This document shows positions 42,540 through 55,200 of a DNA stretch of 64,000 nucleotides, in pieces (positions within the stretch are counted from its first letter, which is position 1; the number at the start of each line of letters is the position of its first letter). This DNA comes from Trichosporon coremiiforme (taxonomy: Eukaryota > Basidiomycota > Tremellomycetes > Trichosporonales > Trichosporonaceae): the NCBI GenBank assembly GCA_039545355.1, contig BCJJ01000025.1, forward strand, positions 336,820 through 400,819, given 5' to 3'. The notes under the pieces were generated by a model, which saw only the letters and a program-made list of their open reading frames with translations, was not told where the DNA came from and made no database searches. The position numbers and the translations under genes were made by a program.

Positions 42540-43968
42540 CTACTTTCCGTCGCGGACCTTCTTGAAGTTCTCGATCCACTCCTTCTCCTCCTTGCCACGG
42601 ACGAGGACGACGAAGCTGAGCAGGCCATCGCGGAGCACGATACCGTCCGTCAGCTTGCCTCCCTCGACCTTCTTCGCCTTCTCGATGACGTCCCTGAGCC
42701 AAATGCCCTTGCCACACTTGAGCAGCCGCTGGCCCTTCGTCTCGGCGTACACGACAAGGTTGGAGACGTAGTACTCATGCTTCGTGTCCCAGTCAGCCCA
42801 GGGTACGCTCGTGTCCTCAGGCGAGGCGGGGAAGATGGCGCCGAGCTGCTGGTCGAAACTCGTCAGCTCGTGGAAGTGCGTGATCAGGTCGGACATGTTG
42901 TGCTGCGGGTAGAGGAGGAAGGTGGGGAAGATGAGGGGTGTCGTCTCGGGGTTCGGCGGCATCCACTTCTCAGCCACGGAGGGGGGAGAAAGGGGAACGT
43001 CCTCGACACCGTTCGGGTCAAAGTCGAGGGGATGCGGGTTGTCAGGCGGCTCCGGAGTGTTGATCACAACGAGACCGCGGTCCTTCACCGCCGCCTTGAG
43101 CGCGGCGTTGTGCAGCGGCTTCCGGCGTTCACGCTCATTCCTCTCCTCGGCGCGCTTCAAGCCAAGCTCGACCTGACCCTTCAGCACACCCCACTCCTTC
43201 TTCTTGTCCTCGCCTGGCAGCTCGGAGCCGCGCTTGATCGCATCAAGCGCCTCATCCCACTTCTCCAGAGCGAACAGCGCCTGCGCGCTCCGGTACAGCG
43301 CCTTTGGCGGAGGGTTCACGGCCGGGTCGGCCGAGGCGGCGAGCGCGATGATCGCCGAAGTGTCCTTCAGAACGGCACCGAAATTCTTGAGCGCAACGTT
43401 GCAAGCCGCGCGGTTGTTCAGCAGCGAGATACGCAGAGCGGCATCCTTCGGTCCAGCGTCAAGGCCCTGTGTGTACGCCTGGATCGCGTCCTTGTAGCTC
43501 TTCTGGGCGTACAGCTCGTTGCCGTGGTTCTTGAAGTTGAGGGCGACCTCTGGCTGTCAGTTCGGACTGCTCAAAACAGCTCTAAATCCACATCTTCCCT
43601 TCAGACATCCTCAGAATCTGAGGCTCTGTCGCGAAGTCGCATCACTCACCATCTCCGTCCCCATCGAACATCATCGACTTGAGCGCCTCGAGCACATAGT
43701 TGTCCTCGCCGGACTCCTTCGGCGTCTCGCGCATGAACAGAGGTGTCGAGTCAATCATCTTCTGGAACTCCTCGTACGTGACCTCCTTCTTGGGCTGTCG
43801 GTCGGCAGCGTACTGCGCCGCGCGCGCCTTGGCCATCTGCTCGAGCGCCGAGTTCAGATCCATCGGCTCATCGCTCTTCGTGTCGAGTGCAGGCGCAGGT
43901 TCAGCTGAGGACACCTTGACCTCAGGAGCGGCCTGCGCCGCTTGTGTCGCCTTCGCTTCCTCGCTCAT
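42540..43968 (-). CDS. CNS1: TPR co-chaperone Cns1/TTC4
   Basis: Essential Hsp90/Hsp70 co-chaperone of the Cns1/TTC4 family. 442 residues, two exons, one intron (43550-43649). The N-terminus MSEEAKATQAAQAAPEV is disordered. Then comes the pre-TPR segment (YEEFQKMIDSTPLFM) and three TPR helix pairs: LNFKNHGNELYAQKSYKDAI, LNNRAACNVALKNFGAVLKD and ALYRSAQALFALEKWDEAL. Carboxylate-clamp residues (Lys/Asn in NFKNHGN and LLNNRA, Lys/Arg in ALYR) are present. The C-terminal 'wheel' domain is recognisable (LIFPTFLLYPQHNMSDLI, then LVVYAETKGQRLLKCGKG). Frame intact. Divergent to NIF3, 206 bp between starts. Confidence 0.9.
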
Positions 43969-44072
43969 TGTTGTAGACAGATATGGCGATGATGAAACCA
44001 GGCTGATCGGTCAGCTCGACATTTTCGTACGGTTCGAGCACTCGATGGAATTCGAGTGGTGCCCCGCATACT

Positions 44073-44078
44073 CACGTG
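44073..44078. promoter_or_regulatory. CACGTGAC E-box in CNS1/NIF3 divergent promoter
   Basis: TCACGTGAC lies almost exactly midway in the 206-bp space between the CNS1 and NIF3 start codons. It matches the Cbf1-type site RTCACRTG except at its first base. Role inferred. Confidence 0.4.
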
Positions 44079-44174
44079 ACCACGGCGTCATGTCGACCCC
44101 CTGTCTCAGACTCAAGACCGCTCTCAGCTGTGCGCAGTGCCCTCCTCGCAACAACAAATCAACGGCAGAACAAA

Positions 44175-45289
44175 ATGGCCGCCGCACTCGCAGCACGTAC
44201 CCCGATTCAGCTCGTGAAGAAGGTCTGGGAGCGTATCGCTCCCCTCTCCCTCGCTGAGACGAGCTGGGACAATGTGAGCTACATCTCCGAGACCAGCTGA
44301 CTCCAGGTCGGTGTCATCATGGAGGCGCCGTTCCCCAACGACAACAAGCAGGTGCTGCTGACTATCGAGTGAGCTTGCAGGCGATTCTGGGAGCTAATGC
44401 AACAGCTTGACTCCGTCCGTCTGCGCTGAGGCGCTCGCCAGCAACGTCTCGGTGGTCATCAGCTACCACCCTCCTGTGAGCTTGAACTGCGGCAACGAGC
44501 TGACGGCAGATCTTCCGCGGCCTGAAGAGCATGACGATGGACGACCCGCTGCAGTCGTCTCTCCTTAAACTTAGCGCGAAGGGCATCTCGGTTTTCTCCC
44601 CGCACACCTCGCTGGACGCCACGCCTAAGGGTATCAACAGCTGGTATGTCTTCTTCACAGTAGGGACATCCCTTTCCTGCGCCCGCGCCCTTCCTTTGAG
44701 TTGTCAGAGCTCCCCTATGGCGAATGGCGAATTTGAGCTGACTTCAGGCTTGTTGAGCCGTTCCAGGGCTCCTCCGAGGTCGTCGACAGGACGGAGAACC
44801 CGCCTCCCGGCTTCGAGGGCGCCGGTATGGGTCGCGTCGTCAAGCTCTCGTCGCAGATGACGCTCGCCGATATTGTCCCAATCGTCAAGAAGCACCTTGG
44901 CGTTGACTCTCGTGAACTACGGTTATCGTCTCAAAGCTAACCCCCAGTCCAGATCGCCAAGCCTGAGACGGAGAAGCCGATCACGTCGATCGCCGTCTGC
45001 GCCGGGTCCGGCGGCTCGGTGCTGCGCGGCGTCGACGCCGACCTGCTCCTGACCGGAGAGATGAGCCATGTGAGTTGCGGAGACCTGAAGGTTAACTGAC
45101 AACCAGCACGAGGTGCTCGCCACCATTGGCCGCGGACAGGCTGTTCTCCTCGCAAACCACACGAACACGGAACGAGGGTTCCTGCGCGCCGTGCTCCGCG
45201 AGTGGCTCGAGAAGGAGCTTGCCCAGGAGGAGGCAGGCTGGAAGGTCACCGTGTCCGAGAAGGACCACGACCCTCTCCGTGCTATCTAG
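44175..45289 (+). CDS. NIF3: NIF3-family protein (NGG1-interacting factor 3)
   Basis: Member of the widespread NIF3/DUF34 metal-binding family, whose exact reaction is unknown. The start MAAALAARTPIQLVKKVWE is followed by LAETSWDN and VGVIMEAPFP, the N-terminal family signature. Metal-binding motifs follow: VISYHPP and FSPHTSLDATPKGINSW. Near the C-terminus are IAVCAGSGGSVL, DADLLLTGEMSHHE and VLLANHTNTERGFL, with the conserved His/Glu ligands. It ends DPLRAI. Six introns; the one at about 44911-44946 uses a gtgaac donor, which is weaker than the others but restores GVDSLQIAKP in frame. Likely cytosolic or mitochondrial-neutral; no presequence is evident. Confidence 0.9.
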
Positions 45290-45949
45290 ATCTAGATGTA
45301 CTGATGTCCGCATTGTCTGCTCTGGCGGTCATTGACGTATTCGACGAAACTGCATCAGATGTGCAAGCAACATTGATTGCATTCATTACTGACTGACACC
45401 AGTACATGATGATCCACAGATCCTCATCTGGGCTTTTCCATCGTCGGCGGTAGAAATGCGCCGGGTGGCCGTACACACAGTAGTAACCAACTCGAAGTAG
45501 TGCATGACGGGCCGCTGACACCTACTGACAGTATACCCTTCTTCACGTAGCCGATCATTGCTGCTGTCCTTGTCGGCTGAAGCTACGCTGCGTAACAGCT
45601 CGCCTGTACTCGAGCTGTTCCGCGAGATAAATCGGACTTCCCGAGATGTTCACCTTGAATACACGACAGCCTGGATTCAGCTGTGCTTACCGAGTTCTCA
45701 GCCTGTCATGACTCCCGCACGCCACATTCTGGGATCAGCTAGCACTGGTTGCGCGCCACGTAGCTTAGATGTGCCAAAACTTACTTTTACATACATCACT
45801 TGCAGATGAAGACTCCGGACCTGTCAGCTGAACCGGGGGGTTCGAAACAGCTCACATTGGTGCACCTCAAAGACTTCGCTCCCCTCGTCTGGACACTCGC
45901 ACTCTTTGATACCTGAGTGTCAGCTTCCCACTACCCACGCGGCAGCCTA
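45290..45949. other. Intergenic
   Basis: NIF3 3' side; short frames only, nothing recognised. Confidence 0.35.
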
Positions 45950-45951
45950 CC

Positions 45952-46640
45952 CTAATACTCCCATCCTCTCCTGCATCCCAATCGTGTGAGCGGCAACGAG
46001 GGAATGAGCGCCGGACTGGGATCAGCTCTCGAGGTGCGTTCGGAGCTCACGTCCCAGCAATGACTTCCAAACTTAGCTCCCCTCGGTCTAGTTGTCAGCT
46101 TCTCCGACGAACGCAAACAGCCCACCGCTTGCCCCAACCATACTGTGCCACCACGAATGCGTAAGCTGCCTATGCGTTTGACACACTGTCTTCAGCTTCG
46201 TTCCGAACCAGGAAAGCTCACTGAACCGTGTTCTGGCAGTGTGCACGGCGAGGTGGTGAGCGAAAGGCTGGTGTCAGCTAGGAAAAATGGTGCATCCAGC
46301 CCTGCTGCTGACCGACGTCTTGAGGCGCCTGAAGGACTGTCGTCAGCTAAGACTTCACGCCGGCGAGCTCACCGTAGTCAGCTACCTCGCGGACAGACTG
46401 CAGTCAGCTCTTGCCTCAGACGTCCTAGCCCCGTGTGCTTCCCTTCCCTGTACCGTATGGCTGGAGAGGCTGCGGTTAGCTCGACATATCATTCCCGAAG
46501 CTCACCCACTCAGATGTCTGCCCGCCACACCGCCTGCCACGCCGCCACTGTGGTCAGCTCACAACCGACGACACCAAGCTTTCACTTACTTTCCCCTCAG
46601 GTCTCCATGGCCAATGCAACGGACAGACAATGTAACGAAG
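45952..46640 (-). other. Candidate intron-dense transcript of unresolved coding status
   Basis: On the minus strand a chain of splice-like signals follows one another: donors gtaagt (46589), gtgagc (about 46504) and gtgagc (about 46221), with others weaker, each followed within 35-50 nt by a ctgac/ctaac branch and a cag acceptor. Branch-plus-acceptor pairs are seen near 46550, 46470, 46340, 46270 and 46190. The implied exons are tiny (about 24, 42 and 46 nt). Reading across four of these junctions in one phase stays open and leads into a frame ending at 45952 (MGQAVGCLRSSEKLTT onward). The translated product is Ser/Arg/Gly-rich and resembles no family, so it could equally be a spliced non-coding RNA or a decayed gene. 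Confidence 0.3.
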
Positions 46641-47068
46641 AAGGAAGGCATGTGCACAGGTGACTCGATGCATCCTCCGCCGTCACCCCTGCGCCCCTCA
46701 CGATGCGCCCCTCCGTGCACTCCCTAAAGCCACCAACACCCTTGCCTTCGCACTCCTGACGATCATCCGCGCCCCTTGGCCCCTTCCTCCCCCTTACCGC
46801 TTTCCCTATCGCTTCCCTCCATGACGTCTTCCTCGTCGGTGCCCCTCTGCTCAATGTGTGCTCGGTTGGCGCCGCCGGCCCCTGCGGCATTCGCAACATG
46901 CTAATGATACATGCCTAGTCATACAGTTCTATCTGATCTTCTGTTCCTTCCCGCGTAGCTCGTGGGTGTGGAGTGGGGACTGCTGTGGGGATGGTAGCGG
47001 TGATCGGTTGTGGGGTGTGGAGTGTGGAGTGTGGAGTGTGGAGGTGTGAAAGGTAGGCAGTGACTCCC
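46641..47068. other. Intergenic
   Basis: C-rich and then GTGTGGA-repeat sequence: several copies of gtgtggagt at about 47010-47045, just beyond the stop of the Whi5-like gene. A 100-codon minus frame over 46597-46899 lacks any motif. Confidence 0.35.
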
Positions 47069-49249
47069 TTATCTCCTCGGCGCAGCGGAGAGTGGCGGCG
47101 GTCCCGGACGAGGGTAGGGCGGGGGCTCCTTGTCGTCGAACAGGACACGCGCAGTGCCCGAGATGGTCTGCACCTGCTCCCTCTTGCCGCGGACGGGGCT
47201 CGGCGACGTGGCGAGGAACATCATGAGCTCGGCCGCGGCCTTGTCCTCCTCGCCCCGGCCTGCCATGGGCTCCTCCTCGACGCGGTACTGCTCGTAGCCC
47301 GAGACGTTCGGGCCACCGCCGGCGGGAGGCGGTCCCTGGTTCTGCGGACCATTGTTGTACCCGAATGCGGCACCGTAGCCACCGTACCGCTCCGGCCCGT
47401 AGCGCTCCGCACTGGGGTAGCGCTCACCGTATCGCTCAGAGGAGCCGTAGTGCTCTCCGCGCTCGCCGCCGCGCTCGCGGTAACGCTCGTCGGGGTTCTG
47501 GGGCCAGGGCGGTGGCGCAAAGCGCTCCCGGAACGCAGCAGACGGGTCCATGCTGAGGCCTCGGGAGTGCGTCGGTCCGCCGTGACGGCGCAGCGGGGGG
47601 AGGTACGGCCTGTACTCGGTGGAGCGCTTGCGCTCATGGCCAAGGGCGTGCTCGAAGGGCTCGCGCGACTCAGCCGCGAAGGACTGCGCACGGGGACGAG
47701 GCGGCGGCATGTCCGGCGCGAACGGACCGGGGAGGCTCGAGGTGTGTAGCGGCGGAAGCTGCATCGCCCGCGGGTGAACGCCGCGCTCGGCCTGGGGAGG
47801 GAACTGCCCGTCCGTCGGCGAGCGCACGCTGCCCAGCATGCTAGTCAGGGCACGCGCGGCGTCGACGTCCTGCGTCGTTGGGCGGTGCTGCGGCTGCACG
47901 GCGACCGAAGCCTGCTGGTTCGCCTCACGCAGGTTGCTGTGCGACTGCGAGCGCTTCTTCCCGCTACTCTTCTGCTTAGGCCTGAGCGGAGAGCCGCCAC
48001 GGTACGGGTCGTTCTGGAGGAACTGCAGGGACGAGATCGAGCTCGACGCGCGACGGTGCCCAGATCCATTCTTGCTGCTGTGCCTCAGGGGCGACGCCTG
48101 CGGGCGGTTGTTCAGATAGTCGTCCATCCTGTGCCGGCGCGGCGAATTGGGCGGGTGCTGACGCTGTGTGCCGTTCGCGCTGGGAAGGTGGCCAGGCAGC
48201 GAGTGCGACGGCGCATGGAACGGCTGTCTTGGTGGATGCGAGACCTTGCTCGGCACAGAGCGACCAGGCTGCGGCAGAGGCTGCCACAGCACGTCGGCGA
48301 GCTGCCATGGCCGGCTAGGCGACGGAGGGTCGTACCGCCCGCCGCCGTTAACGACCTGCGTCCGCTTCGTCTCCCGCGGCGACGGAAGCCGCGTCTCAAT
48401 CTCCTTGATGCTCATGTCCGACCAGCCATGATTCGTCTTGAACGACGCAAGCTCGAGACGCTGTTGCAGCTGGGAGATTTTCTGTCTGTCAGCACTAACT
48501 TCGGGTCTGGGTTCTCGGCTTCGGCTCGGGCGCACGTCTAAGCGCGACATGCGATATCACAGATGTGTGTGTACGTGCACATCGGAAGCGTCCGTGACGC
48601 GTCCCTGTGTGCTACACAGTCTTACGTGTATCCGCGCACGCCATACACTGCACGCCGTTTGACTCACCTTCTCCATCTCCATGCGCTTGATGAAGCGGTC
48701 CATGTCCTCGGCCGAGTCCTCGGGGTTGGCGACGGTAACGTCGATCGTGGCGGCGCCGCTGGCGACAGAGCTCATAGGACAGCTGTCAGAGGAGCTGCTG
48801 GTGGCGTCGTGGTCACCGGCCTCCTCGCCGTTCTCAGTGACGTCCATCGCGTCGGGTCCGTTTGCAGTTGGTGTGGGTCCACCGGCGACGTGCTCGCTTG
48901 CGGTCGAGGAAGGCGTCGCGCCGCGGTCCCGCGCCTCAGTCAGGTTCGCTAAAGACGCGTGCGGATGCGGCGCCTGCTGTTGAATTGGCTGCTCCGAGGT
49001 ACCAGCCTCGGAAGCACCAGCGGCGTCGGCAGGCGGCGCATCCACGCCAGAAGGGGCGGCATCCGTCCCAGGCGCGCTCGGTATCGGGGACGCATGGTTC
49101 GAGGCGGCGTCGGTGGTGCTGGATGGCGCTTGGCCGCCGGGCGAAGAATGGGCGGCCTGGGAAGTCACGGCTGGAGTCTGTACCTGGTCGGCGGGGGGCT
49201 GCTGAGAGGGCGACGCGGGGGGAACCGGCGAGTCGATGTCCATGTCCAT
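47069..49249 (-). CDS. WHI5: Whi5/Nrm1-like G1/S transcription regulator
   Basis: Probable repressor or co-regulator of SBF/MBF-driven G1/S transcription. Two exons; the intron (about 48482-48667) is long for this genome. Exon 1 (MDMDIDSPVPPASPSQQPP onward, 194 residues) is disordered with many SP sites and ends in an acidic helix. Directly after the intron lies QLQQRLELASFKTNHGWSD, which matches the GTB motif (L..RL..A..K..) of the Whi5/Nrm1 family. The remainder is Pro/Ser/Arg-rich, with a Tyr/Glu/Arg repeat-like section (ERYGERYPSAERYGPERYG) and conserved-looking islands DVDAARALTSMLGS and AAAELMMFLATSPSPVR. The start MDMDID was chosen because the frame upstream has no ATG. The family call rests on the GTB motif; without it this would be an unclassified disordered nuclear protein. 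Confidence 0.6.
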
Positions 49250-52237
49250 AGTGCTGGAGGCGTCGTGTCGCACGGCGGTGCCGGTCAGAGGTCGCTTGCA
49301 GAGAAAGGGGTCGTGGATGGATGCAAGGTGGTAGTGGGGATGTCACGTCGCCCGGACCCGGTGGCCGGTGGATGGATGGATGTGTGGGTGAGGTGCCGCG
49401 GTTTGTCTTTTTGGCGCGCGGCAGAGACTAGGGGCGGTGGCAAGACTAAGGCTGTCCGGCGCTTAGACGGGGGGGTTCACGTCTGGTGTTGTGTGTTGGG
49501 GAGTCGATGAGGGGGAGAGTGATGGGCGGTGATGGGCGTTTAGTGTCGAGTAGAAAGGGAGTGTAGGGGAGGGGGAGTAGTGAGAGTGAGAGGAGTGAGG
49601 AACCGATTCCCTAGAGGTCTTGGAGGATGGCCGGGATGAAGTGCGGCGCGCGCACGTACGGGGTGGATTTGGGTGGTAGTGGTGTGGTCGTGCAGCATGC
49701 GGCAGGCGGCGCGGTGGGAGTGAAGGTAAGGACCTGCAGGGAGGGCTGGCTATAGGGCCAGCCAGGGTGGGTGCGTAGTGACTTGACCTTAGGTCGCCTG
49801 GCCAGGGCACAGGGGAGGGTGAAGGTGAGGGGTGAGGGTAAGGGCTAAACGAAACGAGACGAGACGAGACGTGTCAGCTACGCCAGTCGCCGCAATGCTG
49901 CAGTGCTGAAAGGTGTGTGGTGCGGCTTCCCAGCAGAGGAGAGGAGTACAGATTCAGGGTCGGGCCACCGTGGACTTGGACTAGCTTCAGGCTCCGGACG
50001 AGTCGGCCAGTCGGCCTTGCAGTCCTGCAGCCTGACGCCCCAAGGCGCGCGGCGCGTGCGCCCGGTGTCAGGCATGTCTGGCAATCAGGCCGTGCAGGCC
50101 GCCCGCCAGGCGCGCGCTTACGGCTGGCGCTTCTACTTCTTCCTCTTCTGGCCATGGCCGTCGTCATAATTTGTGTGCGCGCGCATGCATGCCTCGCGTC
50201 GCTCTTTCTGCTTTCTGCTTTTCGTCGCGACTCCCATAACCTATCACAATCCAGCACATCCTGCGTGACCGACCCTCCGGCCGGCCACAACGGCTCAACG
50301 GCACATAACATGCAATCAAAGAGCATGAACTAGCCTGCAAAGAACAAACCTTGTCCCAGAGTTACGTACGACGCCCTCAAACACCCCGCGCAGAAGGCGA
50401 GGCGACGCGTCGGCCGCGCCGCGAGCCGTGAGGAAGACAATGCACGCACCGCGAGTCATGCGAGTCAGGAAGACGAGACACAACATCCAGCCGTGACGTG
50501 ATCCACCCTGCTTGCCCGAGTTATTTGTGTATCGAACTCCTCGGTACCCTCCGCAGTCGAAAATCTGCGTGGCATTGGCGTATGCGTACCACCGTGTTGC
50601 GCAGACCCACCGCAGATGCGCTAGACGACCGTAGACCAGAAATGCAGGCGTTCGGCCGCAGGGTCGGAGAAAACGAACCTCACCGACGGACCAACCGCAC
50701 AGGCGGTAAAATGGAGACAAGAGGTAGTGGCGTCCGTACATGAGCTTTTGCGGGCGATGGTGCTTCCCGTAGTGTGGGGCCATAGTATCCAGGACTGTTC
50801 GCCGGATCAAGCGACCCCATGCGGGAATGCGGCATGGCCGTTGAGGTCCCAGGCTATTCCTGCGAAACAGACTGTTCATGCGAGACCGCACTCGTCTTAC
50901 AGGAACAGCCAAGCTGACCAGTCTGGGCAGGTCAGACGACGGCTCGGCGCTCGGATCTGCCAGAGTCCTGACAGACCCCCTCCGTGTTGGAAATGAAGTC
51001 GAGGAACCGGCAACGGTGGTCAGCTGGTCCAGTTGGAGGTCTACCGACCGTGCGCCGAGGTGTGATCGAGAGCCAGCTGACCCAGACCCGGCCTGCGCAG
51101 AGCGGTCTCCCTGCCGTATCATGTGCCAGAACAAGCATAACCAGATCCAGCAAGACGCCTCTGTCTCGCGAGAAGCTGCCCATGCTGGGCATGGGACTTT
51201 TGAGACTTACGTTGACGCGGTCCGCTGTGGACGAGCTGGCGCGCTGGGTCCTGACGGACCGGACGGAGATCCCGACTGAGCCTGGAGATCCAATTCACCC
51301 TTCGCCTCTTGGCTGCGCGCACAGGCGGCGGCGTCGGTATGCGACATGCACACTGACGCGCGTGCTGAATGCAGAGCAGGGCGAGCAGGAAAGGCAGGTA
51401 CCAGAAACGGTATTCCCAGCTGCAACGACTGGGTTGAGGAACAAGTATGCAGAACTGAATTGCCTATGACGTCGGACGTCCTTGTTTCTCTGCGAGAGTT
51501 GAGTTCCTTGGGAGAAAGGAGAGGCGCGTTGCAATCAAAGTGGGCCCGATGACATTCCGCAATTCCACAAGTGCAGCATTCGGAAGACTCGATGCCCGCT
51601 CCCCGCTCCCCGCTCGCCGCTCGCCGCGCCGTCCTGTCGGGAACCCATGACTCATACCTGGCCCGAGTCTTGACAGACCGGGATACAGGTACGTCTCAGT
51701 CAACTGGAGCGCGACTGGAGTGAGCCAGAGTGCAGCCCCGAGTATGCTGGAGCAACTGACTGGGGAGCGAAGATGGGAGGCACGGGGCACGCCCATGCCC
51801 CATGTCCCTCACGTCCCTCACGACCCAATTCACGCAGACTCGCAGACTCGAGTCGTGCGTGTCCTTTTGATCCATCCTGTTCCGTACGTGCCACATCTTG
51901 AACTCGGCGCGGGCAGAACTCAGCGCGCGACTGCTGCTGCGAGACTCTCTCACGCGGCTGGCTCGCTGGCTCACCGCCCACCGCTCGATGCTCTCCCTGC
52001 ATGGTCCCATTCACAATCCCTGGGTCTTCCCTGATCGTCCTGAATTACCACTGTTAGTAGTCATGTCCACGGTCCAACCCTCTAGCACTGGCGCAAGACT
52101 TATCCTTGGCCGCTCATGTAATGCATGCATAGGGCGTCATTACAACGAGATTACAGCCCAGCCTAATACGGCAGGTGTCGACAACTGACCGTGCATTCAG
52201 GATTTGCATTCAGTCATCGAGACGCTCCTACATTCAT
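49250..52237. other. 3-kb gene-free stretch upstream of the Whi5-like gene
   Basis: No supported gene. The first 600 bp are G-rich on the plus strand (pyrimidine-rich on the Whi5-like strand), fitting a long 5' leader and promoter. A short gagac tandem lies at about 49852-49871. A 272-codon minus frame at 50316-51134 has no ATG at its start, no motif and Arg/Ser-heavy composition. Short related words GAGTCYTGACAGACC occur near 50963 and 51665. A long leader is typical of cell-cycle regulators but is not proof. Confidence 0.4.
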
Positions 52238-55200
52238 CTACTCTTCTTTGATCACGCGTGCCGTCGCCGCAGCGCGCAGGCCCTTCGGAATGACCCGGTG
52301 GTGGTATGCGTGCTGGATCTGGCGCCCTTCCATGATCACTACGTCCTGAAGGTTGTCAGCCCGAAAAAAACCTACCACTCACCCCGTGGCTCAGTGTCAG
52401 GTTCAGGACACTTCCACTGCCCGGCCCTTCTTTCGTACGCTTCTGCTTGACCGCCTTCATGTTGTTTTGGCTCCTGTTCGACGTCCGAGTCTTCGGGCGG
52501 AACGACATCGTCGCCGATGCCCCGAGGGATAGGGCGGCGACCACCGGTCCCAGGCCTGCGATGGTCAGCACTTTGCTCGGTGGTGCTTTTGTCACTCACC
52601 CGGCTCGCCATCGTCATGCCAGGCCATCTTCTGGCCCTCCCGATACGTTACAGACAGAATCTCGTTGAAGTCGACCTGTGTGCCCAGTACGCGAGTCACG
52701 CTCTGCCTGATGCTACAGTTAGTTCAGCCGTGCGCTTAACTCTACTCACAACTGTAATGCCTCCGTCACACACCGAGGACTATCATCGAACGAGTAGCTC
52801 AGCGTCTCCACGATGTACTTGTAGCTGGCACCCGAGTTGATCGCGTACTGCTGAGACAGCAGGACACCTTTAAGTGCCTTCGACTTGAGAGCGCGACGCT
52901 GGAACAGTGGCTCGGTCGTCTCGATCGCTGACCTCTGGTAGCCCTCCCATATTGGGTCCACGACGTTGACGTCGTGCATGACGTGGTGCACTATTCCACT
53001 GTGTGGTCAGCAACATTATTCAGGTCGTAACATACGCTTGAGGCAGTTCGTAAGACACGATTGTGGCACCGGCCACGCGTCGCAGTTCCATACGGTGTGC
53101 AGACTCGTTCTGCTCCCCGACGACATCGTCGCGAGGGCGACAGACCTCTGAAGCTAAGAGGATGTCGCCTACGCCAAGCCTTCCGACCTGCCTGCCACAT
53201 GATCTGCATTCGCAGACCTCCCATCGGTACCGGCAGTTTGCTCTGCCACAGTCACACACCCAACCTCGCCAAAGACTCCTAGTCCCGGCTTCTTGTGCTC
53301 TGGTTAGAGGTTCCGGTACCGCACTATAGGGTATCGTGTGCGCCTCGTTGGGTGTGGGTACGTTCCTTAGGAAGGTTGGGCGATAACGTAACGTCATTCC
53401 AGGCGGGATCGGCCACAACCCGGTAGGCGTTTCGAGCAGCCAGTACTGCTCGCAGACGATGTTGAGACATATCCATCCCTCGTCGTACAGATGAGGACTG
53501 GATTCAAGGCAGGTCGAGCAGCTCTTGCATGCATGAGTCGCGTCGACAGGTCTAGCAGTCAGTTTTTCCGATCGCAAGTGCCTGAACTTACGCTGGAGTC
53601 CTTGACCCTGGCTCCCGAGCGAAACAGTTCATGAGGGACTCGGACCCAGGCCCAGACTCGCGCAGCAAGCACGGGCTCCGGTACTTCCCAGCGTGAACGG
53701 GCTCTCGCTCGCCATCCTCGGAAGTGAACGTGCCATGCCACAGTGCCTCCTGCAGCTCCCTTTCACTCAACTTGACTTCCGGAGTCAAAGGCGGGATGGG
53801 CAGGTTGATGATGTCTTTCTCCCCAGGCTCCTTCAGCACCGCTGCAGCAAGTGCATCGGAGTCCGTGGACTGGGCGAGTGTATCGATCGGAGTCTCGACT
53901 AACGTGTTGCTGTCTTGGAATCTTGTGCTGTCCGGGCTAGGCTTAGTCATAGGTTGCTGCCTGTCGTTTGGCGGATTCCAGCTGGTTCCACTTTTCTCCA
54001 ACCACCACGGTTTGCCTTGCGATTGCACCCAGTCGAACCGCACCTTGAGGCGGCGGAAGTAGTCGCGTCCAGGGGGTGCCTTGACACCTGGAGCACATGC
54101 TTCGGGTTCATACCAAGCCGCCGAGACCCAGTACCTGCCATCAGCCAAAGTCACACACGCAAGGCGGTGGTGCGCACCATCCGAGTACTGCATACGTGCA
54201 GCCTAGATCCCAGGGCAGGAGTGCGTAGCCGTCTCCAGCGATGAGAATCAGTGGATACCTTCTCTGAGCCGCCAATAACAATGTGGCTATTCGAGCGTCC
54301 CGTGATGAATGATCCGCTGATAAAGTCACGTATTCGCGGCCCCGACCGTCCAGGGTCCGAGCTGCCTGTCCACCTCTGTTATCAGTTAAAGACTTGGTAA
54401 CAGCAGTTGAACGTTCAGCCTTACCCATGTGAAACGATGACCCTCCCCTCGTCTGCCCATATGTCTCGCCTGGGAATCAGCAGGCCAGACCATGAGCGCT
54501 CAGCTTGACTTACGGCGTCGGATATCCGTCTAGCAGGTATCCGTAAGCGACGCCCCTGTACATGTACATCCCCGATTGGAAGGCGCGGTAGTACGGTAGC
54601 GTCTCACACAGCTCCTGTCTGGTCTGGACGGTAAGCTTAACCGAATCCCGATTTGCTCACCTGTGCCCACACGGGCGGTGCCACAGAGGGCCGGCAGAGC
54701 CGGTTCAACCTCGGTGAGGGCTGGAGCGGGCAAACTCCAGAGACGATCCGCATGACCGAAGCAAACATACTTGATCGGATGCCGGGCACCCTGACCGGTG
54801 GCAGATCATTGGTCTTGGATGTTGCTTCAGCAAGTTCCGTGGGTGTAGTCGGACGCGACGCCGCAGAGTCCTCCGCAGCGATAGGAGATGGTCGCCCTGC
54901 GCTTGTTTTGACCTTCCTCGGTTCTTCGGCGAGACGAGGCTTGTCACTATTCTTCCCGTCAATAGTCACTGAATTTGGTGAGTTCCCAGTCGGCAGACCC
55001 AGGAGCGCCAGAACGCGCTTCGTTATCTTAGTGTTGCAGGTCCTCTTCGACGGAGGGCGTCGCTTGGAGAGGCTGAGCGGAACAGAACCAGGCTTCTCAG
55101 ATTCCTCGATGACGATTCCGTGCTCATTGGGGGCTGACAGCTTGCGTATCAGCTTCGCTTTCTTCTTTTTGCGTTGCGGCCCGTGTGATTGTAATACGGA

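Noticed and set aside
45815..45860. GGTTCGAAAC resembling a tRNA B-box
   Set aside because: No matching A-box at the right distance and no cloverleaf could be drawn.
49852..49871. Short gagac pentamer tandem
   Set aside because: Only about four units; too short to mean more than replication slippage.
50316..51134. 272-codon minus-strand frame in the 3-kb gap
   Set aside because: It has no ATG at its start, no motif, Arg/Ser-heavy composition and no splice signals; long chance frames are common in GC-rich DNA.
50963..51680. Recurring GAGTCYTGACAGACC-like words
   Set aside because: Only two good copies and one weak one, with no flanking similarity; chance cannot be excluded.
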